64,000 bases of DNA from Polaribacter sp. L3A8 (GTDB lineage Bacteria; Bacteroidota; Bacteroidia; Flavobacteriales; Flavobacteriaceae). The notes beneath the pieces are model-generated. The model searched no databases. It was not told where the DNA came from and saw nothing but the letters and a program-made list of their open reading frames with translations. This document shows positions 25,436 to 34,781 of the stretch, piece by piece; the stretch's first letter is position 1, and the number at the start of each line of letters is the position of its first letter. A program made the translations under genes and the position numbers. The stretch spans positions 3,392,501 through 3,456,500 of the forward strand of contig NZ_CP047026.1 of the NCBI RefSeq assembly GCF_009796785.1, read 5' to 3'.

Positions 25436-25942
25436 CACAGAGATTCGCAGAGAATTTTCACAGAGAATCACAGCGTTTTAAATTGTGTTTATAAAACGTT
25501 TTAATCCGTTTTTTAATAGTTTTGTATGGAAATTAATTAATAATCCTAATGGGTAATTGCCTAATTTCATATATGTTAAAATTTGAGCAGAATGAACATC
25601 TGTTAAAGACTCTACCGTTTTTAGTTCTAAAACTATTTTATCTTCAACCAATAAATCAATTCTATAACCGTGATCTAATTTTATTTCTTTATACATTATT
25701 GGTAGTGAAACTTCCTTTTTTACGTTTAAACCTAGATTTTTTAGTTCAAAGAATAAACACTCTTGATAAGCAGATTCTAACAAACCTGGCCCAAGAGTTT
25801 TATGAACTTCAATGGCTGCACCAATAATCTTTTCTGTTATTTTATTATCCATAGTTTATTTACGAAATGGTTTTATAATATAAACAATTTCTCTGTGAAA
25901 CTCTTTTACATCATAATAAAATAAACTCTGTGAATCTCAGTG
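25436..25942. repeat. Inverted-repeat-bounded unit around the GxxExxY gene
   Basis: Two nested pairs of inverted repeats surround the gene. Outer: CACAGAGATTCGCAGAG (25436-25452) with CTCTGTGAATCTCAGTG (25926-25942), 15 of 17 matching as inverse. Inner: TTTCACAGAGAA (25456-25467) with TTCTCTGTGAAA (25889-25900), perfect. They look like terminal repeats of a small mobile unit about 0.5 kb long. No transposase is inside, and I do not see a clear target duplication. Confidence 0.6.
25478..25852 (-). CDS. GxxExxY protein (PD-(D/E)XK-like)
   Basis: A 124-residue protein with the family motif GPGLLESAYQ (G..E..Y) around residues 22-31. The later strand pair HGYRIDLLVEDKIVLELKTVE has the D...E-x-K residues of the PD-(D/E)XK nuclease fold. 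The family is widespread and of unproven function; a nuclease role is inferred from the fold residues. It is framed by inverted repeats (see the 25436-25942 entry) and sits alone between a methyltransferase gene and map, so it probably came in as a unit. Confidence 0.85.
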   Translation of the reverse strand: MDNKITEKIIGAAIEVHKTLGPGLLESAYQECLFFELKNLGLNVKKEVSLPIMYKEIKLDHGYRIDLLVEDKIVLELKTVESLTDVHSAQILTYMKLGNYPLGLLINFHTKLLKNGLKRFINTI

Positions 25943-25949
25943 TAAATAC

Positions 25950-26753
25950 TTATTGTCTAAATGCATCCTCTTCATCGGTAACAATACCCAATGCGTCATG
26001 TACATATTTAAATGTAGAAAGTAATTCTGGTTTACCGTTAACAATTGCTATATCATGTTCAAAATGAGCAGAAGGTTTGTTATCTAAAGTAGTAATGGTC
26101 CAACCATCTGCATGTTGTTTAATTTTATGAGTTCCTAAATTTGTCATTGGTTCTATAGCAACCACCATTCCTTCAACAAATTTCTTTCCTCTTCCTCTTT
26201 TACCGTAGTTTGGCATTTCTGGATCTTCGTGCATTTCTCTACCTAAACCATGACCTACCAATTCTCTTACAACTCCGTAACCATGATCTTCTGTAAATTT
26301 CTGAATAGCAAAACCTACATCGCCAACTCTATTACCCGCTTTAAACTCGCGAATACCAACATATAAACTAGCTCTAGTTACGTCTAAAAGTTCTTTTGTT
26401 TCTGGTGCAATTTCTCCAACAGCAAATGTATAGGCATGGTCTCCGTGAAAACCATTTTTATATGCGCCACAATCTATAGAAATAATATCGCCTTCAATTA
26501 AAGGTTTTTTATTTGGAATACCGTGTACTACCTGAGAATTTGGGCTCATACAAAGTGAGTTTGGAAAATCGTATAATCCTAAGAAACCAGGTACAGCACC
26601 TTCAGCTCTAATAAAATCTTCGGCAAGTTTGTCTAAATACAAAGTGGAAACCCCAGGTTTTACTTCTTTTGCAAGCATACCTAATGTTTTAGAAACGATT
26701 AAGGCACTTTCGCGCATAAGTTCTATTTCTTCTCTTGTTTTTATCTTAATCAT
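25950..26753 (-). CDS. map: Type I methionyl aminopeptidase
   Basis: The ATG at 26753 (MIKIKTREEIELMRESALIV) is the normal type I start; the frame extends 7 codons further. The 267-residue protein has the metal ligands in the right order: D and D in ISIDCGAYKNGFHGDHAYTF, H in VGHGLGREMHEDP, E in VVAIEPMTN and E in HFEHDIAIVNG. It removes the initiator Met from new proteins in the cytoplasm. A TAACTTTG -7 element is seen on the minus strand at 26779-26772, 19 bp before the ATG. It lies downstream of a HAD hydrolase gene on the same strand. Confidence 0.94.
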   Translation of the reverse strand: MIKIKTREEIELMRESALIVSKTLGMLAKEVKPGVSTLYLDKLAEDFIRAEGAVPGFLGLYDFPNSLCMSPNSQVVHGIPNKKPLIEGDIISIDCGAYKNGFHGDHAYTFAVGEIAPETKELLDVTRASLYVGIREFKAGNRVGDVGFAIQKFTEDHGYGVVRELVGHGLGREMHEDPEMPNYGKRGRGKKFVEGMVVAIEPMTNLGTHKIKQHADGWTITTLDNKPSAHFEHDIAIVNGKPELLSTFKYVHDALGIVTDEEDAFRQ

Positions 26754-26810
26754 GTTAAAAAAATTGAAAAGCAAAGTTACTATATTTTAGGCGAAAATAG
26801 GAGTGTTTAT

Positions 26811-27212
26811 CTATTTGAAAAAAGAGAAAAATCCTTTCTTCTTTTTTTTAGGTGGTTCGTAATTAAAGATAGATTTATAGATGGCTGTCCATCCTAAAAA
26901 ACCGCCAACATTTCTATCATCTATAAATAAGTCGGCATGAATTTTACGACTGTGTTTTTCATCAAAAACTTCTTCTGGAAAATTCTTATTTACGGCATAG
27001 AATTCAAGGTCGTTTTCTTTACAAAAAGCAACAGCTTCATCGAGTCTTTTTCCATGTCTGTAAGTCCATAAGATTAATCTATGGCCTTCAGATTGTAGTT
27101 TTTTTAATGTGTAAAAGGCAAAGATTAACTCTTTGCCTATTTTTGGGTATGCATCTTCTACAATGGTGCCGTCAAAATCTACAGCAATTATTAATGGATT
27201 TTCTGGCAGCAT
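26811..27212 (-). CDS. BT0820-like HAD-type hydrolase
   Basis: A 133-residue protein starting MLPENPLIIAVDFDGTIVED, which holds the HAD nucleophile motif DxDGT. TYRHGKRLDEAV and LFIDDRNVGGFLGW (the acidic motif IV) follow. Length and order match BT0820-type small HAD phosphatases common in Bacteroidota. The substrate is unknown. Its ATG overlaps the stop of the upstream thioredoxin-like gene (TAATG), so the two are translated from one message. The C-terminus is very lysine-rich (PPKKKKKGFFSFFK). Confidence 0.85.
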   Translation of the reverse strand: MLPENPLIIAVDFDGTIVEDAYPKIGKELIFAFYTLKKLQSEGHRLILWTYRHGKRLDEAVAFCKENDLEFYAVNKNFPEEVFDEKHSRKIHADLFIDDRNVGGFLGWTAIYKSIFNYEPPKKKKKGFFSFFK

Positions 27213-27754
27213 TAATGGTCGTAAGAATGTTTATAGATATCACCTGAAACAATTTTTAGCATGTCTTTTTCTAAAGATTCGCGAGCATATTCTACATATC
27301 TACCAATTTCTTTTCCTTTTTTATAAAAGATAAAAGTTGGTACTCTTTTTATGTTGAAACCCTCTTGTAAGTTATCAGGTGTTTTTTTACTTCTGTTTAC
27401 TGTAATTAGTTCAAAATTATTTAAATTAAAATCAGTTTGTTCTAAGATTTTAAAAAAACGCGGAGTTTCTCTTTTACTATCTCCACACCAAGTTCCCATA
27501 AAACCTTTAATTGTAACCCCTTCTAATTCCTTTTTAAGGGAAGCAATTGTTGCTGCATCTGGAGTATAAATATCAAATTTTTGATCAAACCAAGTTTTGT
27601 AAGGAGTTTGTTGAAAAGACGCTTTATTTGCTAATCCAATTAAATCTCCTCTTTGGTTTTTTACTGCAGTTGCTTTTTTTGTTTCAGTTGCTTTTTGTTG
27701 TACGTTGCAAGATGCAAGTACAACAAAGCAAGCTAATAAAAAGAGTTTTTTCAT
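27212..27754 (-). CDS. Thioredoxin-fold lipoprotein with CGDS site
   Basis: A 180-residue protein with a lipoprotein signal (VLASCNVQQK, Cys about residue 16) and a thioredoxin fold with FMGTWCGDSKRETPRF at the active-site position and VPTFIFYKKGKEIGRYVEY (cis-Pro) later. The site reads C-G-D-S, so the second Cys of the usual CxxC is missing. The protein may therefore not be a dithiol oxidoreductase; a monothiol or peroxiredoxin-reducing role is possible. It is lipid-anchored in the periplasm. It is coupled to the HAD gene by a 1-bp overlap, and lies next to gpmI. Confidence 0.8.
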   Translation of the reverse strand: MKKLFLLACFVVLASCNVQQKATETKKATAVKNQRGDLIGLANKASFQQTPYKTWFDQKFDIYTPDAATIASLKKELEGVTIKGFMGTWCGDSKRETPRFFKILEQTDFNLNNFELITVNRSKKTPDNLQEGFNIKRVPTFIFYKKGKEIGRYVEYARESLEKDMLKIVSGDIYKHSYDH

Positions 27755-27773
27755 TCTTTAAAAAAAGATTAAA

Positions 27774-29291
27774 TTATAATAATGAATGTTGTGTCATTTC
27801 TTTAGGCTGTTCTAAGCCCATTAAATCTAAAATAGTAGGAGCAATATCACCTAAAACACCACTATTTATCGATTTTATTTCTTTATCAATTAAAATAAAA
27901 GGAACTGGGTTTGTTGTATGCGCTGTATGAGGAGATCCATCAGGATTCATCATTGTTTCACAATTACCATGATCTGCAATTAATAAAATAGAATAACCAT
28001 TATCTAAACCAGTTTCTATTACTTCTTTAGCACAAATATCTACAGCTTCACAGGCTTTTATTGCAGCATCCATCATTCCTGTATGCCCAACCATATCTCC
28101 GTTTGCAAAGTTTAAACAAACAAAATCAGCTTCACCTTTCTTTAAATCATCACACAAAGCGTCTTTTAATTCGTACGCAGACATTTCTGGTTTTAAATCG
28201 TAAGTAGCTACTTTTGGTGAGTTTCTTAAAATTCTAGATTCTCCTTTAAACGGTTCTTCTTGTCCTCCAGAAAAGAAAAATGTTACGTGAGGATATTTTT
28301 CAGTCTCCGCAATTCTAATCTGTTTTTTACCAGCTTTAGATAAAACTTCACCTAAGGTATTTTTAATGTTATCTGTGTTGTAAATAGTGTTTATCCCTTT
28401 AAAACTTGCGTCATACAAAGTAATGGTTGTGTAATATAGGTCTAATTTTTTCATTCCAAATTCTGGAAAATCATTCTGAGATAAAGCGTTTGTTAATTCT
28501 CTTCCTCTATCTGTTCTATAGTTAAAGAATAAAACTACATCACCTTCTTTAATTTGTGTTTTTGGCGAACCATCTTCATTCGTTACAATGATAGATTTAT
28601 GAAATTCATCTGTAATTCCGTCTTCATAATTCTTGTTCATGGTTGCAACAGCATCCGTGGTTTTAGTACCAACACCATTAACAAGGCCATCATAAGCTTC
28701 TTTTACACGTTCCCATCTATTATCTCTATCCATTGCATAATAACGCCCAGTTACAGAAGCCAATTCTCCTGTGCTTTCTTTCATGTATTCCTGAATGTCG
28801 TTAATAAAAAAGGTTCCAGATTTAGGGTCACAATCTCTACCATCTGTAAATGCGTGTAAATACACATTTCCTATTTCGTTTTCTTTTGCAACATCTAACA
28901 ATCCTTTTAGGTGATCTATATGTGCGTGAATTCCTCCGTTAGAAAGTAAGCCTAATAAGTGAACATCCTTTTTATTTTCTTTGGCATATTTAAAAGTATC
29001 TAATAATACTTTTTCTTTACCTAAAGTTTTTTCTTTTACCGCTTTATTGATACGAGCTAAATTCTGATAAACAATTCTACCAGCACCTAAATTCATGTGA
29101 CCAACTTCCGAATTACCCATTTGTCCTTCAGGTAAACCAACATGTTCTCCATCTGTCCTTAATTGAGCATTTGGGTACTTCTCATATAAACCGTTAATAA
29201 AAGGTGTTTTTGCATTGTAAATAGCAGATACTTTAGGGTCTTGTGTAATTCCCCAACCATCCAAAATCATAAGGATAACTTTCTTGTTCAT
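27774..29291 (-). CDS. gpmI: 2,3-bisphosphoglycerate-independent phosphoglycerate mutase
   Basis: The ATG at 29291 (MNKKVILMILDGWGITQDP) is the natural start; the open frame begins 20 codons earlier without signal. The 505-residue enzyme has DGWG (Mn ligand), GNSEVGHMNLGAGRIVYQ, with the catalytic Ser of NSE, and the C-terminal ADHGNCETM and HTAHTTNPVP metal sites. It interconverts 3- and 2-phosphoglycerate in glycolysis and gluconeogenesis. It forms a single gene upstream of the thioredoxin-like lipoprotein gene, which begins 20 bp after its stop. Confidence 0.95.
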   Translation of the reverse strand: MNKKVILMILDGWGITQDPKVSAIYNAKTPFINGLYEKYPNAQLRTDGEHVGLPEGQMGNSEVGHMNLGAGRIVYQNLARINKAVKEKTLGKEKVLLDTFKYAKENKKDVHLLGLLSNGGIHAHIDHLKGLLDVAKENEIGNVYLHAFTDGRDCDPKSGTFFINDIQEYMKESTGELASVTGRYYAMDRDNRWERVKEAYDGLVNGVGTKTTDAVATMNKNYEDGITDEFHKSIIVTNEDGSPKTQIKEGDVVLFFNYRTDRGRELTNALSQNDFPEFGMKKLDLYYTTITLYDASFKGINTIYNTDNIKNTLGEVLSKAGKKQIRIAETEKYPHVTFFFSGGQEEPFKGESRILRNSPKVATYDLKPEMSAYELKDALCDDLKKGEADFVCLNFANGDMVGHTGMMDAAIKACEAVDICAKEVIETGLDNGYSILLIADHGNCETMMNPDGSPHTAHTTNPVPFILIDKEIKSINSGVLGDIAPTILDLMGLEQPKEMTQHSLL

Positions 29292-29558
29292 TGTCTTAAA
29301 ATTGAACAGTAAAATTAAGAAATATTTTATCGCTTTTATTGATTTTATCAATTTTTTACGAAACCGATAACGTAAATAAACTTTATAAATTTAGAATAAA
29401 TAGTAGGTGAGTAGAATTTAACGGTTATTGAGTTTTTCTTGGTAAATGCTATTAGTTAAATACTTGTTAATTGCTGTTGGTTGTAGAAACATAACAAAGC
29501 GTTAATAGTCTTTTAAGTATCAGAAACAAATTAATTATAAACCCAAAACTTATTTATT

Positions 29559-29945
29559 ATGAAAAAATTAATCTTACCATTATTACTTTGTCTTTTTGCC
29601 TTTGGATCTGTAAATGCAACAGCTCTAAAAAACGAAAATCCTAAGAGCGTAGTCACAATTAAATCGCAATATAATGTTAGTGCTTTTTTTAAGTTGATAC
29701 GTATGGGGAATTATGAAGCTGTAAAATCTCTGATTGAAACGGGAGAAAATGTAAACAAAAAATCGAATGGTTTAACGCCTTTAATGTATGCAGCTAGGTA
29801 TAATAAAGTTAGAGTTGTACAGTTTTTAATTGATAATGGAGCAAAATTAAAGACAAAATCAGACAGAGGAAACATGACAGCATTAGATATGGCAAAAAGA
29901 TCGAAAGCTTTTGATGCAGTTAAAGTTATAAAAGAATCGCTTTAG
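29559..29945 (+). CDS. Secreted ankyrin-repeat protein
   Basis: A small protein of 128 residues with a signal peptide (FAFGSVNATA). Two to three ankyrin repeats follow (about 45-128): AFFKLIRMGNYEAVKSLIET, GLTPLMYAARYNKVRVVQFL and MTALDMAKRSKAFDAVKVI. The TPLMYAA and ALDMA blocks are the repeat signature. Ankyrin repeats bind proteins; here that would be in the periplasm or outside. No partner gene is adjacent. A terminator hairpin follows the stop (29976-30012). Confidence 0.82.
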   Translation: MKKLILPLLLCLFAFGSVNATALKNENPKSVVTIKSQYNVSAFFKLIRMGNYEAVKSLIETGENVNKKSNGLTPLMYAARYNKVRVVQFLIDNGAKLKTKSDRGNMTALDMAKRSKAFDAVKVIKESL

Positions 29946-29975
29946 TCTTATTATTTGAATTAATTAATCTAAAGC

Positions 29976-30012
29976 AAAACAGGCTATCTTTTTAAGGTAG
30001 TCTGTTTTTTTT
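29976..30012 (+). terminator. Terminator between the ankyrin gene and the small membrane protein gene
   Basis: AAAACAGGCTATCTT pairs with AAGGTAGTCTGTTTT with mismatches in the middle, and is followed by a T run. It lies between the two convergent genes and may serve both. Confidence 0.75.
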
Positions 30013-30013
30013 G

Positions 30014-30286
30014 TTATAAAGAATAGTCCATATAATTTAAAGTGATTAAAAGAATAGTAATTAATAGTATTAGGATCATTACTTTTCTTTTGAAAGCAAT
30101 TTCATTTTCTTTGATAAGTTTTTCTTTGATTTTTTTTAATTGAGATGGGCTTGCCTTGTTATTAAAATGGAGGGCTGTTTTTTTACTTTTTTTAGAATTT
30201 TTAATTTTATCAAAAGTAGAAATATGAGATCGTTTATTTGTATTTAAACTTGCAATCATGTGTGCTATAAATCCTCCTCCTGCCAT
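30014..30286 (-). CDS. Small conserved membrane protein
   Basis: A 90-residue protein. It begins with MAGGGFIAHMIASLNTNKRS, a very characteristic start of an unnamed flavobacterial family as far as I recall. A lysine-rich middle follows (KKSKKTALHFNNKASPSQLK), and one membrane segment closes it (about 68-85, VMILILLITILLITLNY). The topology is probably N-terminus in the cytoplasm. No function is known to me. The gene is single, convergent with the ankyrin gene. Confidence 0.62.
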   Translation of the reverse strand: MAGGGFIAHMIASLNTNKRSHISTFDKIKNSKKSKKTALHFNNKASPSQLKKIKEKLIKENEIAFKRKVMILILLITILLITLNYMDYSL

Positions 30287-30444
30287 AATTAATAATTTTG
30301 TATTTAGTTATAAGTAGTGAAAAAGTGTAAAATGTTACATGTAGTTTTTTAGAATAAACTTAAAAAATAAAGTTTTACAAGAAGTTAATTGTGAAATTAA
30401 TATTTTAAGATGTAATTTCGTAAGAATAATTCAATACAAATTTA

Positions 30445-32191
30445 ATGAGCGTCCATTTCGAACTAAAAGAAGTTACTAAGAAACTACCCAAACATTTACA
30501 TAAGTTCGTGGTAAAACAACCTTATGATGAATATACAGCACAAAATCAAGCTGTTTGGCGTTATGTAATGAGAAATGAATGTAGCTTATTTGAGTAAGGT
30601 AGCACATAAATCTTATATGACAGGTTTAGATAAAACAGGTATTTCTTTAGAAAACATTCCTTTTATGGAAGGTATGAATAGAATATTAAAAGAAATAGGT
30701 TGGGCTGCAGTTTCGGTAGATGGTTTTATTCCGCCAAATGCTTTTATGGAATTTCAAGCTTATAATGTTTTAGTAATTGCTTCAGATATGAGAACCATAA
30801 ATCATATAGAATACACGCCTGCACCAGATATTATTCATGAAGCAGCTGGTCATGCACCTATAATTTCGAATCCAGAATATGCTGAGTATCTAAGAAGATT
30901 TGGAGAAATAGGAAGCAAGGCAATTTTTTCTTCTAAAGATTATGAAATGTATGAGGCAATTAGGCTTTTATCAATCTTAAAAGAAAACTCAAATTCACCA
31001 GAAAAAGAAGTGGAAGCTGCGCAAGAAAAAGTTGCATACCTTCAAAATAATATGGGCGAATTATCTGAAATGGCTAAAATTAGAAATTTACATTGGTGGA
31101 CTGTAGAATACGGGTTGATTGGTACTTTAAATAATCCTAAAATATACGGAGCAGGTTTGCTTTCATCAATAGGAGAAAGTGCTTGGTGCATGAAAGGTGA
31201 AGTGAAAAAAGTAGGGTATTCTATTGATGCTGCAACCGTAAATTTTGACATTACAAAACCACAACCGCAATTATTTGTAACACCAGATTTTGCTTATTTA
31301 AGTCTGGTTTTAGATGAGTTTGCAAATACAATGGCTATAAGAACTGGTGGGTTAAGAAGTATTCAAAAACTAATAGATTCAGATAATTTTGGAACGATAG
31401 AACTAACAACAGGTATTCAAATATCTGCTGTTTTTTCTAAAGTTATTCAGTATAAAAATAATAAAGTTGCTTATTTTCAAACAACAGGAGCAACGGCTTT
31501 AGCAAATAGAGATAAAGAATTAATAGGACATGGAATTACAAGTCACGCAGGTGGTTTTGGAAGTCCTGTTGGTAAATTAAAAGGAATTAACTTACCGATT
31601 GAAGATATGAGTCCAAGAGATTTAAAAGCGTATGGAATCTACGAAGGTGAGTTTATGACCTTAGAGTTTGAAAGTGGAGTTGTTGTAAAAGGAAAAGCAA
31701 TTACTGGCACTAGAGATTTAAGAGGTAAGATTTTAATTATTTCTTTAGAGGATTGTACGGTAACTTATAAAGACGAAACGTTATTTAAGCCAGCATGGGG
31801 AATTTATGATATGGCAATTGGTAAAGAAGTAGTTTCTGCGTATGCGGGTTCTGCAGATGTAGATTCTTTTTTAGGTTTAGGTAAGGTTTCTGAAACTAAA
31901 ACACATAAAATTAGTTACACAGAAAAAGAACAAGAGTTGTATGGTTTGTATGAGGAAGTAAGAAAGATGCGAGAAGATAAATCATCAACAAATAAAAAAA
32001 TAACAGAACTATTTAATCAGTTAAAAACTCAATTTCAATTAGATTGGTTATTGTCATTAGAATTATATGAATTAGCTTTGCAAGAGCATTTTTCTATTCA
32101 ATCTGCTATTTTAGAGAGATTAGAGGAGTTAAAATGTAACAAAAGCTACACAAAGTTAATTGAAAATGGACTAATTTTGTGTCGAGTTTAA
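30445..32191 (+). pseudogene. Aromatic amino acid (phenylalanine) 4-hydroxylase, frameshifted near codon 43
   Basis: The natural start is the ATG at 30445 (MSVHFELKEVTKKLPKHLHK). That frame reads QNQAVWRYVMR and then breaks into NECSLFE and a stop at 30594-30596. The correct continuation (NVAYLSKVAHKSYMTGLDK) is in another frame from 30575. Removing one base (for instance a G near 30573) restores it. The rest is complete: iron-ligand motif IIHEAAGHAPII, WWTVEYGL with the ligand Glu, and a C-terminal regulatory-like region, 538 residues from the ATG at 30575. It would hydroxylate Phe to Tyr with a pterin. Internal initiation could still give an enzyme without the first 44 residues, or it may be a sequencing error. 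Confidence 0.82.
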
Positions 32192-32208
32192 TATTTAAAA
32201 AATACAAC

Positions 32209-32523
32209 ATGGGTCTATTTGACATGTTTAAAAGAAAAGATATGAGTGCAGAAATTAAAGAATATTTAGAAAAAGGAGCTGTTGTTTTAGATGTTAGAAC
32301 ACAAGAAGAATGGGATGAAGGGCACACAGAAGGTGCAGAGCACATTGTTTTAACCGTAATTCCTTTAGAAGTTGAGCAAATTAAAGCTTGGAACAAACCT
32401 GTAATTGCAGTTTGTAGAAGTGGAGCAAGAAGCGGACAAGCAACTCAGTTTTTAACAAACCATGGTATCGATGTGATTAACGGAGGACCTTGGCAAAATG
32501 TAGATCAGCACGTTTCTAAATAG
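32209..32523 (+). CDS. Rhodanese-like sulfurtransferase domain protein
   Basis: The ATG at 32209 (MGLFDMFKRKDMSAEIKEYL) gives a 104-residue single-domain protein with VVLDVRTQEEWDEGHTEGA and the active-site loop AVCRSGARSGQAT, whose Cys would carry the persulfide. It lacks a signal peptide, so it acts in the cytoplasm. It begins 17 bp after the stop of the hydroxylase gene and could share its transcript. The specific sulfur acceptor is not known. A long perfect hairpin lies about 80 bp behind its stop. Confidence 0.85.
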   Translation: MGLFDMFKRKDMSAEIKEYLEKGAVVLDVRTQEEWDEGHTEGAEHIVLTVIPLEVEQIKAWNKPVIAVCRSGARSGQATQFLTNHGIDVINGGPWQNVDQHVSK

Positions 32524-32939
32524 TGTGTGAGTTATTTTAAATAATCGATGTGTTTTTGATTGTTTTTTTAGTGTTCTTCTGATAGAACAATAGTGCATAA
32601 GAAAGTGTGTAAGTTTCAAAAACTTAGTGTTTAATCAATTCTGAGTTTTGAAACTTACACACTTTATAAAATATTGCCACCTTAATCATAATTGGTTGTT
32701 ATTTAATCTTTTTATTATAGAATGCATTTCTGTCCATCAAATGGTATAATTATATATCACATGATTAGGTTAAGTAATTTAGAGAATGCCTTTTAATAAT
32801 ATGTTTATTTAATTCCTTTAGAAAAAGGGCGTTTCTTAAACAACTATTTTTATGTTTTTACCGAAGGAAAAATATCGCATAAAATTTTATATCGAAAAGC
32901 AAATCAACATAGAAAAGTTTAGAAAAGAATTAAAACTTA
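32524..32939. other. Gene-free stretch with long hairpin, left flank of the IS1595 element
   Basis: No solid gene. A 20-bp perfect stem (32602-32621 with 32646-32665, loop 24 nt) is the main feature. A mini-frame beginning at the ATG at 32852 (MFLPKEKYRIKFYIEKQINI) runs into the IS1595 element. If the element were removed, it would end soon after (..ELKLKSLFDTY), so it may be a remnant or a chance frame. Confidence 0.5.
32602..32665 (+). repeat. 20-bp perfect inverted repeat (hairpin)
   Basis: Left arm begins AAAGTGTGTAAG and right arm ends CTTACACACTTT; all 20 pairs match. No T run follows, so it is not a standard terminator. It could stabilise the 3' end of the rhodanese message or belong to a small foldback repeat. 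Confidence 0.7.
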
Positions 32940-33761
32940 TAGAGGTCAGTATTTAAATTCATATCTTTAAAAACAACAAATACAGTAATATTATGAATAT
33001 ATTTAAAGGACAAAACCTTCTAGAGTTTGCTGATCGGTTTAAAACGGATGAAGATTGCAAGAAATACTTGGCAGATATTAAGTGGAAAGATGGATTTCAA
33101 TGTGTTAAATGTGGTCATAACAAGGCTCAAATAAGAAAAGATTTTTCACGGACATGTAATATTTGCTCTCATCAAGAATCATCTACATCAAACACACTTT
33201 TTCATAAAGTAAAGTTTGGTGTTAGAAAAGCTTTCTTTATTGTTTTTGAAATGAGTACGAGTACTAAAAGCCTTTCTGCTAGTTATGTTGCAGTTCGTTT
33301 TAGTGTAACAGAAAAGACTGCACGTTTATTTATGCTCAAAATTAGAGAAGCTATGGAAAGTAGTGGAAATAGTCCTATGACCGGTATTGTTCATGTGGAT
33401 GAATTTGTTTTGGGTGGACGAGAAAAAGATAAAGTAGGAAGAAGTTATAATGCTAAGAAAAAGAAAGCTATAACTGCTGTTGAACTAACTGAAGATGGAA
33501 AAGTTAAAAGAATGTATGCCATGAGAATCGAAGATTTTTCAGCTAGTTCTTTGCAATATATTTTTGTGAATCATATCAGTCGAGAAGCTAAAGTGATAAC
33601 CGACAAATGGAGAGGTTACAGACCTATTGTGAAAGCTTATAATATTACTCAAATAGAAAGTAATGGAGGTATGAATTTTAAAGCACTTCATACAATGATT
33701 CATCAAGTGAAATCTTGGATAAGAACAACGTATTCTTGGGTAAGTGACTATAATCTAACTA

Positions 33762-34781
33762 ACGTGAGTTCGATGTAAGAAATTTTAATTAAACCTATAA
33801 AAAAAGCAGAATATTTAGTATATTAAAGTACTGAATTCTAATATATTAATAAATATCCTGCTTATGATTTCTGATAGTAAAATTATAGAAATTTTCTGTT
33901 CTTTAGATGATTTTATGAAAGAATTTAACTTAATTCTTAATAAAAACAGCATTTCTGATGGTTCAACAACTAAAAAACGTAATAGAAAGTTCAAAATGTC
34001 TGATAGTGAAGTGATGACCATACTTGTTATATTTCACCTAAAGTCTTACCGAAACCTTAAACACTTTTACTTAAACCATATTTGTAAATACAGACAAGAT
34101 CTGTTTCCAGATTGTGTTTCTTATAATAGATTTGTAGAACTTCAAAAAAAGGTTACACAACCTTTAGCCGTTTTTATGAAAATGTATTGTTTAGGCGATT
34201 GCACAGGTATCTCTTTTATTGATTCTACTCCTTTAAAAGTATGTCACTATAAAAGAGAAAAACAACATCAAGTATTTAAAGATATTGCCAAAAAAAGCTA
34301 TGGAACTATGGGGTGGTATTTTGGATTTAAACTACATATTGTCTGCAATGACAAAGGAGAAATTATTGATTTTATGTTCACTCCAGCCAATGTAGACGAC
34401 AGATTCCCTCTCAAACAAAAGAGTTTCACGACAAATTATTTGGAAAAATTTTTGGAGACAAAGGATATATTGGGAAAGATTTATTTGAAAGACTTTTTGT
34501 AGACGGAATTCATTTAATAACTAAAGTTCGAAAAAACATGAAAAAGAAAGCAATGGACTATATGGATAAAGTTATCCTAAGAAAAAGAGCAATCATCGAA
34601 ACAGTAAATGATGTACTAAAAAACACTTGCCAAATTGAACATTCTAGACATAGATCTTTTGATAATTTCATAACAAATATGATCTCTGGATTAATTGCAT
34701 ATTCTTTTTTACCTAAAAAACCTTCTATAAAAATCCCGAATATGTTACCGAATATTGCGATTGATTAGCTCGAACTCACGT
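33762..34781 (+). mobile_element. IS982-family element, copy 1 (inside IS1595)
   Basis: The ends are 12-bp inverted repeats ACGTGAGTTCGA / TCGAACTCACGT (33762 and 34781). Flanks TAACTA (33756-33761) and TAAATA (34782-34787) are a 6-bp target duplication with one substitution. The 1020-bp element differs from copy 2 (41039-42059) by one missing A and one base change that I could find. Just before its transposase gene lies a long hairpin (33805-33825 with 33839-33862). Confidence 0.9.
33864..34768 (+). pseudogene. IS982-family transposase with one-base deletion (copy 1)
   Basis: The frame opens like copy 2 (MISDSKIIEIFCSLDDFMKE) with CVSYNRFVELQKKV and GISFIDSTPLKVCHYKR, and has GWYFGFKLHIVCNDKGE. 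After DDRFPLKQK it shifts, because one A of AAGAAG is missing (34421-34423; copy 2 has it). It then ends early with LKDFL. The rest of the old frame continues from 34538 (MKKKAMDYMDKVILRKRAII). The last Asp/Glu of the catalytic set is lost, so this copy is inactive unless a frameshift rescues it. It keeps the conserved His of FKLH that copy 2 lacks. Confidence 0.88.

Noticed and set aside
33815..34021. Minus-strand frame inside both IS982 copies (also 41092-41298)
   Set aside because: It is antisense to the transposase start, lacks any domain and exists twice only because the IS is duplicated.
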